Below are positions 34,242 to 43,447 of a stretch of DNA of 64,000 bases, piece after piece. Position numbers and translations under genes: made by a program. The notes beneath the pieces are model-generated. The model searched no databases. It was not told the DNA's origin and was given only the letters and a program-made list of their open reading frames with translations. The number at the start of each line of letters is the position of its first letter. The first letter of the stretch is position 1. Source of the DNA: Salinispirillum marinum (GTDB taxonomy: Bacteria > Pseudomonadota > Gammaproteobacteria > Pseudomonadales > Natronospirillaceae). The stretch is from the NCBI RefSeq assembly GCF_042651565.1, contig NZ_JBHSDF010000003.1, one strand, 5' to 3'.

Positions 34242-34691
34242 TTATGGGTTGTTATGGAGCAAATGCTCTTGCACGGGGCGCCACCAGCCAAAATCGGGCG
34301 TAGGCGTTACACCTTGATGCTGCCAACTCATTTCAACACGGACTTCTGTGCAATCGCCGTGATGGTCCGCCAACTGCCAGATCACATTCCACGCGTTGCC
34401 CTGTACATCAACCACGCGTTGCTCTATCTGCGCGGAACGCGTCAGGCTGACCATCTCTGTCTGTATGGTTTGATCTGCAACCTCTAACCAAGTGAGTGCT
34501 CTTATGGAATCACCCTCTACGATACGGTCACGCACATCTTGCCAGTCAGCCACCACTGTTTGAAATAACGCAAACCCCATGGGTTGTATCGAGCCTAACG
34601 GATAGGTAGTGGTACATTCATGCGCCAGAGCCCCGGAGGCAGCAAAGGTTAAGGTGGCCGTCACGGCCAAACTCTTACGATCCAACAACAC
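34242..34691 (-). CDS. Small secreted protein of unknown function
   Basis: The 149-residue product has a signal peptide cleaved near SGALA (about residue 23). The mature chain contains two cysteines (HECTTTYP and HGDCTEV), probably a disulfide, and several Trp residues. No domain is recognised. It lies between two other small envelope genes on the same strand. Confidence 0.7.
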   Translation of the reverse strand: MLLDRKSLAVTATLTFAASGALAHECTTTYPLGSIQPMGFALFQTVVADWQDVRDRIVEGDSIRALTWLEVADQTIQTEMVSLTRSAQIEQRVVDVQGNAWNVIWQLADHHGDCTEVRVEMSWQHQGVTPTPDFGWWRPVQEHLLHNNP

Positions 34692-34733
34692 GGTAATGGT
34701 TCCTTAATTAGTAAACGAAAACACTGGGACGGC

Positions 34734-35180
34734 TCAACGCTGCGGTTGCAAACGTGCGTCATTCTGTACCCTGAACTGAAGTATCAGTTCCTCGGCCAAT
34801 ACAGCGCTCTGACAAGCATCAGCACGGGATAACGTACAGGTGAAGGGAACGGGCGCTTGATTAGCCGCAAACGCTTCACCCTCGATGGTGCCCTCCAGAA
34901 CCTGCTGCGCTTCGGTGATGCACAACAGGTTTTGTGCAGTGATACGCACCGCCTCACCGTCCAACACAACCTGAGCGGTCAGTAAGCAATAGTCCGGCAA
35001 GGTCTCATCGTTCAATCGTTGCGGGTCAAAAACAACCGCCACCGGCTCATCTCGCTCCACCGTTACAGCATTTACCAACAGGGCATCCACCGTACTGCCG
35101 GCAGAAACGGCCAATGAATCCATGGCAAAAACTCCGGGCACAGCAGCGAACACCATGACCTTGACGAGATACTTAAACAT
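34734..35180 (-). CDS. Small secreted protein of unknown function
   Basis: The 148-residue product has a signal peptide (VMVFAAVPGVFA) and a predicted beta-rich mature chain with four cysteines spread as two likely pairs (DYCLL, NLLCI, FTCTL, DACQS). No family is recognised. It is first in a minus-strand run of three envelope genes and is divergent from the 54-residue membrane protein. Confidence 0.7.
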   Translation of the reverse strand: MFKYLVKVMVFAAVPGVFAMDSLAVSAGSTVDALLVNAVTVERDEPVAVVFDPQRLNDETLPDYCLLTAQVVLDGEAVRITAQNLLCITEAQQVLEGTIEGEAFAANQAPVPFTCTLSRADACQSAVLAEELILQFRVQNDARLQPQR

Positions 35181-35289
35181 TGCAGATTGGTCTCACGATT
35201 CTTAAAGCGCTATGATGACAGTTAGACTCTTTGACGTCACCATGGATTGGAGCAAATTACAACACAAAACGAGAATCGGGAGAGGAACT

Positions 35290-35454
35290 ATGCGCAAAAC
35301 AACAAGACAGCTATTGGTTTTTTTGGCCTCAATTGCGGCACTGCTCGTGCTGTTTCTTGTGATTGATCGTCGCATTGGCGAACGCTCCATGTCGCCTGTA
35401 TTCTTCAGCCAGTTACCCAGTACCCAAGCTCTGCTAACCCTCTACAACGGTTAA
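35290..35454 (+). CDS. Small single-pass membrane protein
   Basis: This is a 54-residue protein with one membrane helix (LLVFLASIAALLVLFLVI) flanked by positive residues on both sides (MRKTTRQ and DRRIGER). GAGAGGA precedes ATG 35290 by five bases. The longer frame from 35212 has no ribosome site. It lies ~150 bases before glgC, and a link with glycogen synthesis is only positional. Confidence 0.6.
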   Translation: MRKTTRQLLVFLASIAALLVLFLVIDRRIGERSMSPVFFSQLPSTQALLTLYNG

Positions 35455-35602
35455 TACACCAGAGGTGTTAGCAGAAAACCAATAAGACTTGCTGAAGATC
35501 AATGACAAATCCGTTCGTTGGGTTTACTGTTTAAAGGACAAAGACAAAAACAACAGGGCAGCAAGAGCTGACACCTGACACCATAAGACAAGAGAGGCGG
35601 TT

Positions 35603-36832
35603 ATGTCTGGCATTTTATCCATGATTCTGGCCGGTGGCGAAGGTACGCGTTTAGCACCCTTAACCGGTATTCGAGCAAAACCGGCGGTGCCTTTTGGCGG
35701 CAATTACCGCATCATCGATTTCGTATTGAACAACTTCGTTAACTCCGACTTATTACAGATTTTTGTGTTAACGCAGTTCAAATCTCACAGTTTGCTGAAA
35801 CACATGAGCCGGCGCTGGCGGGTTACGGGGCTAACCAACCGCTTCATCGACCCCATTCCAGCGCAAATGCAAACGGGTAAACATTGGTATCAGGGCACCG
35901 CGGATGCCATTTATCAGAATTTAGACGTTATCGAAGGCGTAGACCCTGAACTGGTCTGTGTGTTCGGTGGCGACCACATCTACAAGATGGATGTGCGCCA
36001 AATGATTCAAATGCACCAGGATACCGGTGCGAAGCTGACCGTTGCCGCCATTCCTGTACCGGTTGAGCAAGCCAACCAATTTGGCGTTATAGAAGTCGAT
36101 GAAAACGGCAAGATGATCGGTTTCCAAGAAAAACCGAAAGTAGACCCTAAAACCATTCCGGGTAACCCGAACATGGTACTGGCGTCTATGGGTAACTATG
36201 TCTTTGATGCCAAGACGTTAACCGAATGCTTGCGGTATGACGCAGAACAAGCGGAATCCGTGCACGATTTCGGCCACAACATCATTCCACTGCTGTACGC
36301 GCAGGGCGATGTCTATGTGTATGATTTCTCCACCAACAATATCCGGGGTGAGCCCGAGACCTCCCGTGGTTACTGGCGCGACGTAGGCACCATTGACTCT
36401 TACTACGAAGCCAACATGGATTTGATTTCCGTCATTCCACCGATTGACTTGTACAACCGCTATTGGCCACTGCGTAGCTATCACCCTGCCGTACCGCCCG
36501 CTAAGTTCGTCCATGATGAGGCCAACCGCACAGGCCAGGCCATCAGCTCCATGATTTCTGGCGGTTGCGTCGTCAGTGGTTCTATCGTTTATCAATCCAT
36601 CCTCGGCTACAACGTGCATGTGCATAGCCATGCCTATGTAGACCGCTGCGTCATCATGGGTGGGAATGACATTGGCCGCGGCTCTCGAATTCGCCGCGCG
36701 ATCATCGACAAAGATGTGGTCATTGCGCCGAACACCATCATCGGCGAAGACCCGGAAATGGACCGTCAGCGTTTCCATGTATCGAAAGAAGGTGTTGTTG
36801 TTATTCCTAAAGGAGCACGCGTTGGCTTCTAA
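35603..36832 (+). CDS. glgC: Glucose-1-phosphate adenylyltransferase
   Basis: GlgC makes ADP-glucose for glycogen and is usually the allosterically regulated step. The 409-residue enzyme has the nucleotidyltransferase signature AGGEGTRLAPLTGIRAKPAV, substrate-binding GTADAIYQN and GFQEKP, and a C-terminal left-handed beta-helix (IRRAIIDKDVVIAPNTIIG). It overlaps glgA by 11 bases. Confidence 0.96.
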   Translation: MSGILSMILAGGEGTRLAPLTGIRAKPAVPFGGNYRIIDFVLNNFVNSDLLQIFVLTQFKSHSLLKHMSRRWRVTGLTNRFIDPIPAQMQTGKHWYQGTADAIYQNLDVIEGVDPELVCVFGGDHIYKMDVRQMIQMHQDTGAKLTVAAIPVPVEQANQFGVIEVDENGKMIGFQEKPKVDPKTIPGNPNMVLASMGNYVFDAKTLTECLRYDAEQAESVHDFGHNIIPLLYAQGDVYVYDFSTNNIRGEPETSRGYWRDVGTIDSYYEANMDLISVIPPIDLYNRYWPLRSYHPAVPPAKFVHDEANRTGQAISSMISGGCVVSGSIVYQSILGYNVHVHSHAYVDRCVIMGGNDIGRGSRIRRAIIDKDVVIAPNTIIGEDPEMDRQRFHVSKEGVVVIPKGARVGF

Positions 36833-38288
36833 ACCCACGGTTATGCTGGTCGCTTCAGAGTATGAAGGCCTGGTAAAAACGGGCGGCCTTGCTGATGTCG
36901 CCCGCGCTTTACCCGCCGCATTAAAGGCGGCTGGGGTCAACGTCAAGGTGCTCGTACCGTACTATCGAAAGCTGTTTGACCGTAACCCGGAAGTCTTGCT
37001 CAGCAGCTTGAACGTTCCGGTCAACCTGAACGACGAGTACGGTTGCGCGGTTCGTTACATCAACGACCATGGTGTCGATGTCTATTTACTCGAACATCAT
37101 CGGTTCTATGATCGTGACGGCATCTATGACGATGGCCGTTGGCCCTATGACGACAACCCGCTTCGTTTTGCCTTGCTCAGTAAGGCTGCCTTTGCCTTAT
37201 GCAAAGCGCTGAATTTCCGACCCGACATTCTTCATGCGCATGACTGGCAAACCGCCTTGGTGCCCTATTACTTAAAGCGTCACTTTGAGAACGATGCGTT
37301 CTTCCATGCCACTAAATCCGTCTTTAATGTGCACAATGGAGCCTATCAAGGCAAATGTAACGCGCAATGGCTTGCACCGATCGGGATTGATGGCCGTGAC
37401 TTTATTGCCGAACATTTTGAAGACTATGGTGACATCAACCTGATGAAAGGCGCAATTGTCTTTGCAGATCAGGTCATTGCTGTCAGCCCCGGCTATCGTG
37501 ATGAACTGATGCAAGAATCCACCTCACACGGACTTTGGCAAACCTTCCAAGCGCATGCGCACAAGGTAACCGGCATTCTGAATGGTTGTGATTATGGCTT
37601 GTGGAACCCTGAAAATGATACCGCCATTGCCGCCACTTACTCGGCGGATGATTTGAACGGCAAAGCCCTGTGCAAACAAACCTTACAGCAACAGTCTGGC
37701 TTGCACGTCACGGCAGACCGTCCCTTGTTTGGCTTGGTATCCCGCCTTACGGACCAAAAAGGCTTACACTACCTGATCCCGGCCTTGCATGATTTTTTAG
37801 CACAACCCATTCAATTGGTGGTGTTAGGCAGCGGCGATCCGCACTTTGCCAACCAGCTAAGACACCTAGCTGCGACGCATCCCGGTCAAGTGCATTTTAC
37901 CGAGGGCTACAGTGAAGATTTATCGCATCAAATTGAAGCGGGTGCCGATTTCTTTTTGATGCCGAGCCTGTTTGAACCCTGTGGCTTGAACCAGATTTAT
38001 AGTATGCGTTACGGCACATTACCCATTGTTCGCAATACCGGCGGCCTGCGTGATACCGTCGTACCCTTGGCCGCCGACCACCACAACATCGACCTGGCTA
38101 CTGGCATAGGGTTTGATTCCCCCAACATTGAAGCCACCCGCATGGCACTCGGGCAAGCCTTGCGCCTATACAGCTTGCATCCAGAGATGTACAAGCAGGT
38201 ACAGCAAAATGCCATGGCACAGCGCTTCGAGTGGGAAAGTGCAGCACAGGACTACATCAACACGTTCAAGCATCTCATGGTGCACTAG
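36822..38288 (+). CDS. glgA: Glycogen synthase (ADP-glucose dependent)
   Basis: GlgA extends alpha-1,4-glucan chains. The 488-residue GT5 enzyme has the ADP-glucose motif VKTGGLADVARALP near the N-terminus and the GT-B second-domain motifs LFGLVSRLTDQKGL and MPSLFEPCGLNQIYSMRYGT. The conserved N-terminus begins at TTG 36822, preceded by AAGGAG at 36810-36815. The start therefore lies inside glgC. The open frame from 36660 is a shadow of glgC. Confidence 0.95.
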   Translation: MASKPTVMLVASEYEGLVKTGGLADVARALPAALKAAGVNVKVLVPYYRKLFDRNPEVLLSSLNVPVNLNDEYGCAVRYINDHGVDVYLLEHHRFYDRDGIYDDGRWPYDDNPLRFALLSKAAFALCKALNFRPDILHAHDWQTALVPYYLKRHFENDAFFHATKSVFNVHNGAYQGKCNAQWLAPIGIDGRDFIAEHFEDYGDINLMKGAIVFADQVIAVSPGYRDELMQESTSHGLWQTFQAHAHKVTGILNGCDYGLWNPENDTAIAATYSADDLNGKALCKQTLQQQSGLHVTADRPLFGLVSRLTDQKGLHYLIPALHDFLAQPIQLVVLGSGDPHFANQLRHLAATHPGQVHFTEGYSEDLSHQIEAGADFFLMPSLFEPCGLNQIYSMRYGTLPIVRNTGGLRDTVVPLAADHHNIDLATGIGFDSPNIEATRMALGQALRLYSLHPEMYKQVQQNAMAQRFEWESAAQDYINTFKHLMVH

Positions 38289-38293
38289 ACACG

Positions 38294-38319
38294 GAAAACG
38301 AAACACGAAAAACGAAACA
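38294..38319 (+). repeat. Short direct repeat after glgA
   Basis: AAAACGAAACAC occurs twice, separated by two bases, five bases after the glgA stop. It has no recognised function. Slippage during replication is the simplest origin. Confidence 0.6.
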
Positions 38320-38322
38320 CCG

Positions 38323-38345
38323 AAGCGGGCTCACACCCGCTTTTT
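38323..38345. terminator. Bidirectional terminator for glgA and the MFS gene
   Basis: AAGCGGG and CCCGCTT pair around CTCACA and run into TTT on the plus strand. The last codons and the stop of the convergent MFS gene lie inside the stem-loop. Confidence 0.75.
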
Positions 38346-39497
38346 CCGCAATGCCAAGCCGACCAATAGCGCCGCGATGGCTACAACAAGCGCATTGAGG
38401 GAAAAGACCCATTGCGCACCGCCTTCCAACGACCACAATTGACCCGCCAGCAAGTTACCACTCACTAAACCCGTACCGGTACTGAACGCAATGTAAACCG
38501 CCTGAGCACGCGCCTGTTGATTATTTGGAAACAAATTCGCCAGCAAATAGATCGCCGTACCGTGGACCGCCCCAAAACTCAATGCATGCAGTGCTTGAGC
38601 AATCACCAACCACCACCAGCTATCAACACCCCAAGCCGTCAGCAACCACCGGCATGATGTCGCCAGCAGCGCGAATACCATCAACTTTGCCGCGCCCCAG
38701 CGAGCTAACAAATAACCCAATACAAGAAATAAACCCACTTCTGCCAGTGGAGCTAACGCCAGATAACGCCCAATGGCCGCCCCAGAATAGCCATTTGCCT
38801 GCAAATACAAATCAAAAAATGTGTTGTATGCGGCCATGGTGACACTCCACAGATAAAGGGCAAGAAACAAACCCCATACCGGAAACAGCTTCAAGCGCTG
38901 CAGAAACTCACCCCATGACGCCCGTTCAACTACCTGCCCTGCCTGCTTGGGCACATCCTTTATGGCACTTTGTGACAAGACCGTCGCAACACCAATCACC
39001 CCTAATGCCCAGGGTAGAATACGGGCACCAAAATGATCCAACAACACGCCCAATATCAACACCACCACCCCAAAGCCAACTGTCCCCCAGAGCCGAATTC
39101 GGCCATAACGTGCCGAGCTTGCTCCCAAATACTGCAGAGTAACCGCTTCCATCTGCGGTAAAATGGCGGACAGAAACAGGCCAATGAATCCCACCAAGAA
39201 AATGACCTGCCATGCCACCGACACCACGCCCAAACTCACCAGACACAGCAACAGTGCTACTGAGCTTAAACGTGCCCAGATCATCCGCTTGCCGCTACGA
39301 TCACTGATGGAAGCCCACATAAAAGGCCCCAACGACATCGCCAAGGTCAGCACGGCTGCGGTTTGGCTGATGGCAGAAAAGGCAAACCCTTGCTCCCGCA
39401 AATAGCGCCCTAAGAACGGCAGCAACCCACCATAAATCGAAAAATAGAAGAAATAACCTGCAGATAAACGAACCACAGGGATAGAGGATGCGGTCAT
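38331..39497 (-). CDS. MFS transporter (MFS_1-like / phenylpropionate-transporter type)
   Basis: The 388-residue permease has twelve predicted helices. The N-terminal helix (SAGYFFYFSIYGGLLPFLGRYL) and SLGPFMWASISDRSGKRM resemble the MFS_1-like group that includes HcaT and nucleoside:H+ symporters. The substrate is not readable. A terminator overlaps its 3' end, and tadA begins 21 bases upstream on the same strand. Confidence 0.85.
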   Translation of the reverse strand: MTASSIPVVRLSAGYFFYFSIYGGLLPFLGRYLREQGFAFSAISQTAAVLTLAMSLGPFMWASISDRSGKRMIWARLSSVALLLCLVSLGVVSVAWQVIFLVGFIGLFLSAILPQMEAVTLQYLGASSARYGRIRLWGTVGFGVVVLILGVLLDHFGARILPWALGVIGVATVLSQSAIKDVPKQAGQVVERASWGEFLQRLKLFPVWGLFLALYLWSVTMAAYNTFFDLYLQANGYSGAAIGRYLALAPLAEVGLFLVLGYLLARWGAAKLMVFALLATSCRWLLTAWGVDSWWWLVIAQALHALSFGAVHGTAIYLLANLFPNNQQARAQAVYIAFSTGTGLVSGNLLAGQLWSLEGGAQWVFSLNALVVAIAALLVGLALRKKRV

Positions 39498-39517
39498 AGG
39501 AGCCTGATGATAAGGGA

Positions 39518-40027
39518 TTATTTTTCAGCCCGCCGAGCGGCGCGCCGTTGTTTAAAAAACTGACTCAGCATGGCACCGGCTTCGTCCGCCAGCACACCGC
39601 CCATAATCTCGGGTCGATGATTCAACCAATGCTTGTCCGCCAACTGCTCCTGACTGACCACCGCACCCGCCTTTGGTTCCAGCGCACCAAATACCAAGCG
39701 CCCGACGCGAGCATGCACAATGGCACCCACACACATAGCGCAGGGCTCTAACGTAACGTAGAGCGTAGTGTTAACCAGACGATAGTTTTGTAGCGCCTCA
39801 CCGGCGGCCCGTAACGCACGAATTTCCGCATGCGCAGAAGGATCATGGAGACCGATCGGGAAATTATGACCACGGGCGATTTCGCTACCTTGTGCATCTA
39901 CCAAAACAGCCCCTACAGGGACTTCGCCAATCTCAGCGGCTTTCGCCGCCTCGATCAAGGCTTGGGCCATCCAATAGTGGTCTTGCTCAGACACGCTGCT
40001 GGCGAGCACTGAGAAATGGTCAGTCAT
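39518..40027 (-). CDS. tadA: tRNA-specific adenosine deaminase
   Basis: TadA converts A34 to inosine in tRNA-Arg(ACG). The 169-residue product has the zinc site DPSAHAEIRAL (His and catalytic Glu) and LEPCAMCVGAIVHARV (two Cys). Its start codon immediately follows the guaA stop, so guaA-tadA are co-transcribed. Confidence 0.95.
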   Translation of the reverse strand: MTDHFSVLASSVSEQDHYWMAQALIEAAKAAEIGEVPVGAVLVDAQGSEIARGHNFPIGLHDPSAHAEIRALRAAGEALQNYRLVNTTLYVTLEPCAMCVGAIVHARVGRLVFGALEPKAGAVVSQEQLADKHWLNHRPEIMGGVLADEAGAMLSQFFKQRRAARRAEK

Positions 40028-41602
40028 CTATTCCCATTCAATGGTGGCAGGCGGCTTGCTGGACACGTCATACGCTACGCGTGAGATGCCTTCGATGCTG
40101 TTGATGATGCGATTCGATACGCGTTCGATCAACTCGTAAGGCAGGTGCGCCCAACGGGCAGTCATGAAATCAATGGTTTCCACGGCCCGCAGTGCCACAA
40201 CCCATTCGTAACGACGACCGTCACCGACCACGCCGACTGACTTCACTGGCAAAAACACCACAAAGGCTTGGTTCACTTTGTGATACCAGCCGGACTTGTA
40301 GAGTTCTTCCATAAAGATAGCGTCGGCTTCACGCAGGATATCGGCGTATTCTTTCTTCACTTCACCCAAAATCCGCACGCCCAAACCGGGCCCAGGGAAC
40401 GGATGACGGTAAACCATGTCATGCGGCAAGCCCAAAGCTACACCAATGCGGCGCACTTCGTCTTTAAACAGCTCACGCAGTGGTTCGACCAGTTCCATGG
40501 CCATGTCGTCTGGCAAGCCACCGACGTTGTGGTGACTTTTAATCACATGCGCTTTGCCGGTTTTGGCGGCGGCAGACTCAATAACATCAGGGTAAATCGT
40601 ACCCTGTGCCAGGAAATGTACGTCTTTCAATTTGGTGGCTTCGGCATCGAACACCTCAATGAAGGTGTGGCCGATCACCTTTCGCTTTTCTTCTGGGTCG
40701 GAAATGCCTTTCAATTTACCCAAGAACAAATCTTCTGCGTCGGCGCGGATCACTTTCACACCCATGTTCTGCGCGAAGGTTGCCATCACTTGGTCGCCTT
40801 CGTTCTTGCGCAGCAAACCATTGTCGACAAATACACAGGTCAACTGATCGCCAATAGCCTTATGCAACAACGCCGCCACCACCGACGAATCGACGCCACC
40901 GGACAAGCCCAACAGTACCTTGCCACTGCCTACTTGCTCGCGCACCCGTACAACCAAATCATCAATGATGTTTTCTGCGGTCCACAGCGCATCACAACCA
41001 CTGAGCGTGCGAATAAAACGTTCAAGAATTTCTTGACCCTTAAGCGTGTGCGTCACTTCAGGGTGAAACTGCACGCCATAGAACTGCCGTTCATCATCCG
41101 CCATGGCTGCAATCGGGCAGGTTTCGGTCTGTGCCATCAGCTTAAAGCCTTCCGGCATGGCCGACACCTGATCACCGTGGCTCATCCATACATCCAACCA
41201 GCGGCCCGTGCTGTCATCGCGGTCGACAATGCCATCCAACAACTGGCCATCACCCACCACCTGTACTTCGGCATAACCGAACTCACGGTGATTCGACGTC
41301 GCCACCTTTCCGCCCAGCTGCTCGGCCATGGTCTGCATGCCGTAGCAAATACCCAGCACCGGCACGCCCATCTCAAACACCACTCCAGGCGCACGCGGCG
41401 TATCCGAACCCGTCACCGACTCCGGCCCACCAGCCAAAATAATGCCCTGAGGGGCAAAGGCGCGGATGTCTTCGGCGCTCATATCAAAGGCGTGAATCTC
41501 GCTGTAAACACCAATCTCTCGCACGCGACGCGCGATCAACTGGGTGTACTGAGAACCGAAGTCGAGAATCAGGATTTTCTGAGCGTGGATGTTTTGACGC
41601 AT
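40028..41602 (-). CDS. guaA: GMP synthase (glutamine-hydrolysing)
   Basis: GuaA aminates XMP to GMP. The 524-residue protein has an N-terminal class I glutaminase (VLGICYGMQTM with the nucleophile Cys; FHPEV). The ATP-pyrophosphatase domain has GLSGGVDSSVVAALLH, and the C-terminal dimerisation domain ends in TIEWE. It is downstream of guaB on the same strand, separated by 189 bases holding a repeat element. A 474-codon frame on the opposite strand is a composition shadow. Confidence 0.98.
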   Translation of the reverse strand: MRQNIHAQKILILDFGSQYTQLIARRVREIGVYSEIHAFDMSAEDIRAFAPQGIILAGGPESVTGSDTPRAPGVVFEMGVPVLGICYGMQTMAEQLGGKVATSNHREFGYAEVQVVGDGQLLDGIVDRDDSTGRWLDVWMSHGDQVSAMPEGFKLMAQTETCPIAAMADDERQFYGVQFHPEVTHTLKGQEILERFIRTLSGCDALWTAENIIDDLVVRVREQVGSGKVLLGLSGGVDSSVVAALLHKAIGDQLTCVFVDNGLLRKNEGDQVMATFAQNMGVKVIRADAEDLFLGKLKGISDPEEKRKVIGHTFIEVFDAEATKLKDVHFLAQGTIYPDVIESAAAKTGKAHVIKSHHNVGGLPDDMAMELVEPLRELFKDEVRRIGVALGLPHDMVYRHPFPGPGLGVRILGEVKKEYADILREADAIFMEELYKSGWYHKVNQAFVVFLPVKSVGVVGDGRRYEWVVALRAVETIDFMTARWAHLPYELIERVSNRIINSIEGISRVAYDVSSKPPATIEWE

Positions 41603-41702
41603 GGGGTTTTCCTATTAGATAAACGTTTAATCAGAGCCGAAACAACACTCATCGATGGCTCTCCGACGCATGGGGCTCTGGTCAGGGCTTGAACTGGGCA
41701 TA

Positions 41703-41752
41703 TGCCGCCAGGACGGCGGCATTCGAGCTTACAAGGATGTACTTGCAGCGTT
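41703..41752 (+). repeat. Family B repeat with AGGAC-loop hairpin, guaB-guaA gap
   Basis: TGCCGCC-AGGAC-GGCGGCA forms a perfect hairpin, followed by the tail GAGCTTACAAGGATGTACTT. The same layout (stem, AGGAC loop, GAGCyTmCAAGGAyG tail) occurs twice near 58.8-59.0 kb. The stem differs there by a compensating base-pair change. Confidence 0.7.
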
Positions 41753-41791
41753 CCAGTGAAACCCTGGACCGGAAGCCGAGGCGCCTCGGGA

Positions 41792-43267
41792 TCAGCCTAC
41801 TCGGTAGTTCGGTGCTTCCCGCGTGATCTGCACATCGTGCACGTGTGATTCCTTGATGCCCGCGTTACTGATGCGCACAAACTGCGGCTTGGTGCGCAGC
41901 TCTTCGATGGTCTGACAACCGGTGTAACCCATCGCCGCACGCACACCACCAATCAGTTGGTGCACCACATTCGACAGAGGGCCTTTTACCGCCACCCGGC
42001 CTTCGATACCTTCCGGCACCAACTTGTCGGAACCGTTGCCTGACTGGAAATACCGGTCGCTGGAGCCTTGGTTTTGCCCCATAGCCCCAATTGAACCCAT
42101 ACCACGGTATGACTTATAAGCCCGGCCTTGGAACAACTCAACTTCACCCGGCGCTTCGTCCGTTCCGGCAAACAAGCCACCGGCCATCACGCAATATGCG
42201 CCTGCCGCCAAGGCCTTTGACAAGTCACCTGAAAAACGCACACCACCGTCGGCAATCACCGGAATTCCATGCTCTTTCAAAGCCGCTGCCACATTCGATA
42301 CAGCGGTAATCTGCGGCACACCAACACCGGCAACAATACGGGTCGTACAGATAGAGCCTGGGCCAATACCCACTTTAACCCCATCGGCACCGGCTTTCAT
42401 CAGATCTAGCGCCGCTTCTGCGGTCGCGATATTACCGCCCACCACATCAACCTGCGGGAAATTCTCTTTAACCCAACGTACCCGATCAATTACCCCAAAC
42501 TCATGGCTTGAATGACCGTGTGCTGTATCGACGACAATAACGTCTACACCCGCATCCACCAGCGCTTTAACACGCTCGTTAGTACCTTTGCCCGTACCCA
42601 CGGCCGCACCCACACGCAAGCGGCCTTGGGAATCTTTACAGGCATTCGGATAAGACTGGGCTTTGGTAATGTCTTTTACCGTTACCAAGCCCACCAATAA
42701 GCCATCGTCGTCGGTGACCAACACCTTCTCGATACGATGGCGATGCAACAGGCTCATGATCTCTTCCGGGTCGGTGCCTTCACGCACCGTAATGAGCTTG
42801 TCTTTGCCGGTCATGATGCTGGACACTTTGGCGTCTAAACTGCGCTCGAAACGCACATCACGCGCGGTAACAATGCCCACCAAATCTTTCCCGTCAAGTA
42901 CAGGCACACCGGAAATATTGTTGGACAGTGTGAGATCAATCAGCTCTCGAATGGATGCATCGTGTTGAATGGTGATGGGATCACGAACCACACCACTTTC
43001 ATATTTTTTAACCCGACGTACTTCTTGGGCTTGCTGCTCAATCGACATATTCTTGTGCATAATGCCGATCCCGCCTTCCTGAGCCATGGCAATGGCCAAA
43101 CGGCTTTCGGTCACCGTATCCATGGCAGCGGACACCAAAGGAATGTTCAAGAAAATATTGCGTGAAAATTGGGTTTTCAAGGAAACTTGATTTGGCAGAA
43201 CCTCGGAATACCCCGGAACAAGCAGGACGTCGTCAAAGGTTAAAGCTTCTTCTGCGATTCGTAACAT
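41792..43267 (-). CDS. guaB: Inosine-5'-monophosphate dehydrogenase
   Basis: GuaB oxidises IMP to XMP, the committed step to GMP. The 491-residue protein has the TIM-barrel start LTFDDVLLVPGYSEVLP and two CBS domains inserted at ~95-205. The active-site loop is GIGPGSICTTRIV (catalytic Cys), with the flap GYTGCQTIEEL near the C-terminus. Confidence 0.98.
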   Translation of the reverse strand: MLRIAEEALTFDDVLLVPGYSEVLPNQVSLKTQFSRNIFLNIPLVSAAMDTVTESRLAIAMAQEGGIGIMHKNMSIEQQAQEVRRVKKYESGVVRDPITIQHDASIRELIDLTLSNNISGVPVLDGKDLVGIVTARDVRFERSLDAKVSSIMTGKDKLITVREGTDPEEIMSLLHRHRIEKVLVTDDDGLLVGLVTVKDITKAQSYPNACKDSQGRLRVGAAVGTGKGTNERVKALVDAGVDVIVVDTAHGHSSHEFGVIDRVRWVKENFPQVDVVGGNIATAEAALDLMKAGADGVKVGIGPGSICTTRIVAGVGVPQITAVSNVAAALKEHGIPVIADGGVRFSGDLSKALAAGAYCVMAGGLFAGTDEAPGEVELFQGRAYKSYRGMGSIGAMGQNQGSSDRYFQSGNGSDKLVPEGIEGRVAVKGPLSNVVHQLIGGVRAAMGYTGCQTIEELRTKPQFVRISNAGIKESHVHDVQITREAPNYRVG

Positions 43268-43447
43268 GAGGTGCCTACCCTTCTGCGAGATGATTAAGGT
43301 GGCGCGGCATTATAAACACATAGGGCGAAAAAGCAAAAACAAACCCCCGAAAGCACGTAAAAATATCGTGCTCGAACTGGCATCCACCGGGTGGTCAACT
43401 ACACTCTGTTGAACATACAGTGGCAGGACTTAAGGAGTCTCCCCCGC

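Noticed and set aside
36218..36946. A 242-codon open frame antisense to glgC/glgA
   Set aside because: It overlaps two certain genes and shows no recognisable protein features.
40268..41692. A 474-codon open frame on the plus strand
   Set aside because: It lies entirely antisense to guaA, has biased composition, no domain and no ribosome site. It is a codon-bias shadow.
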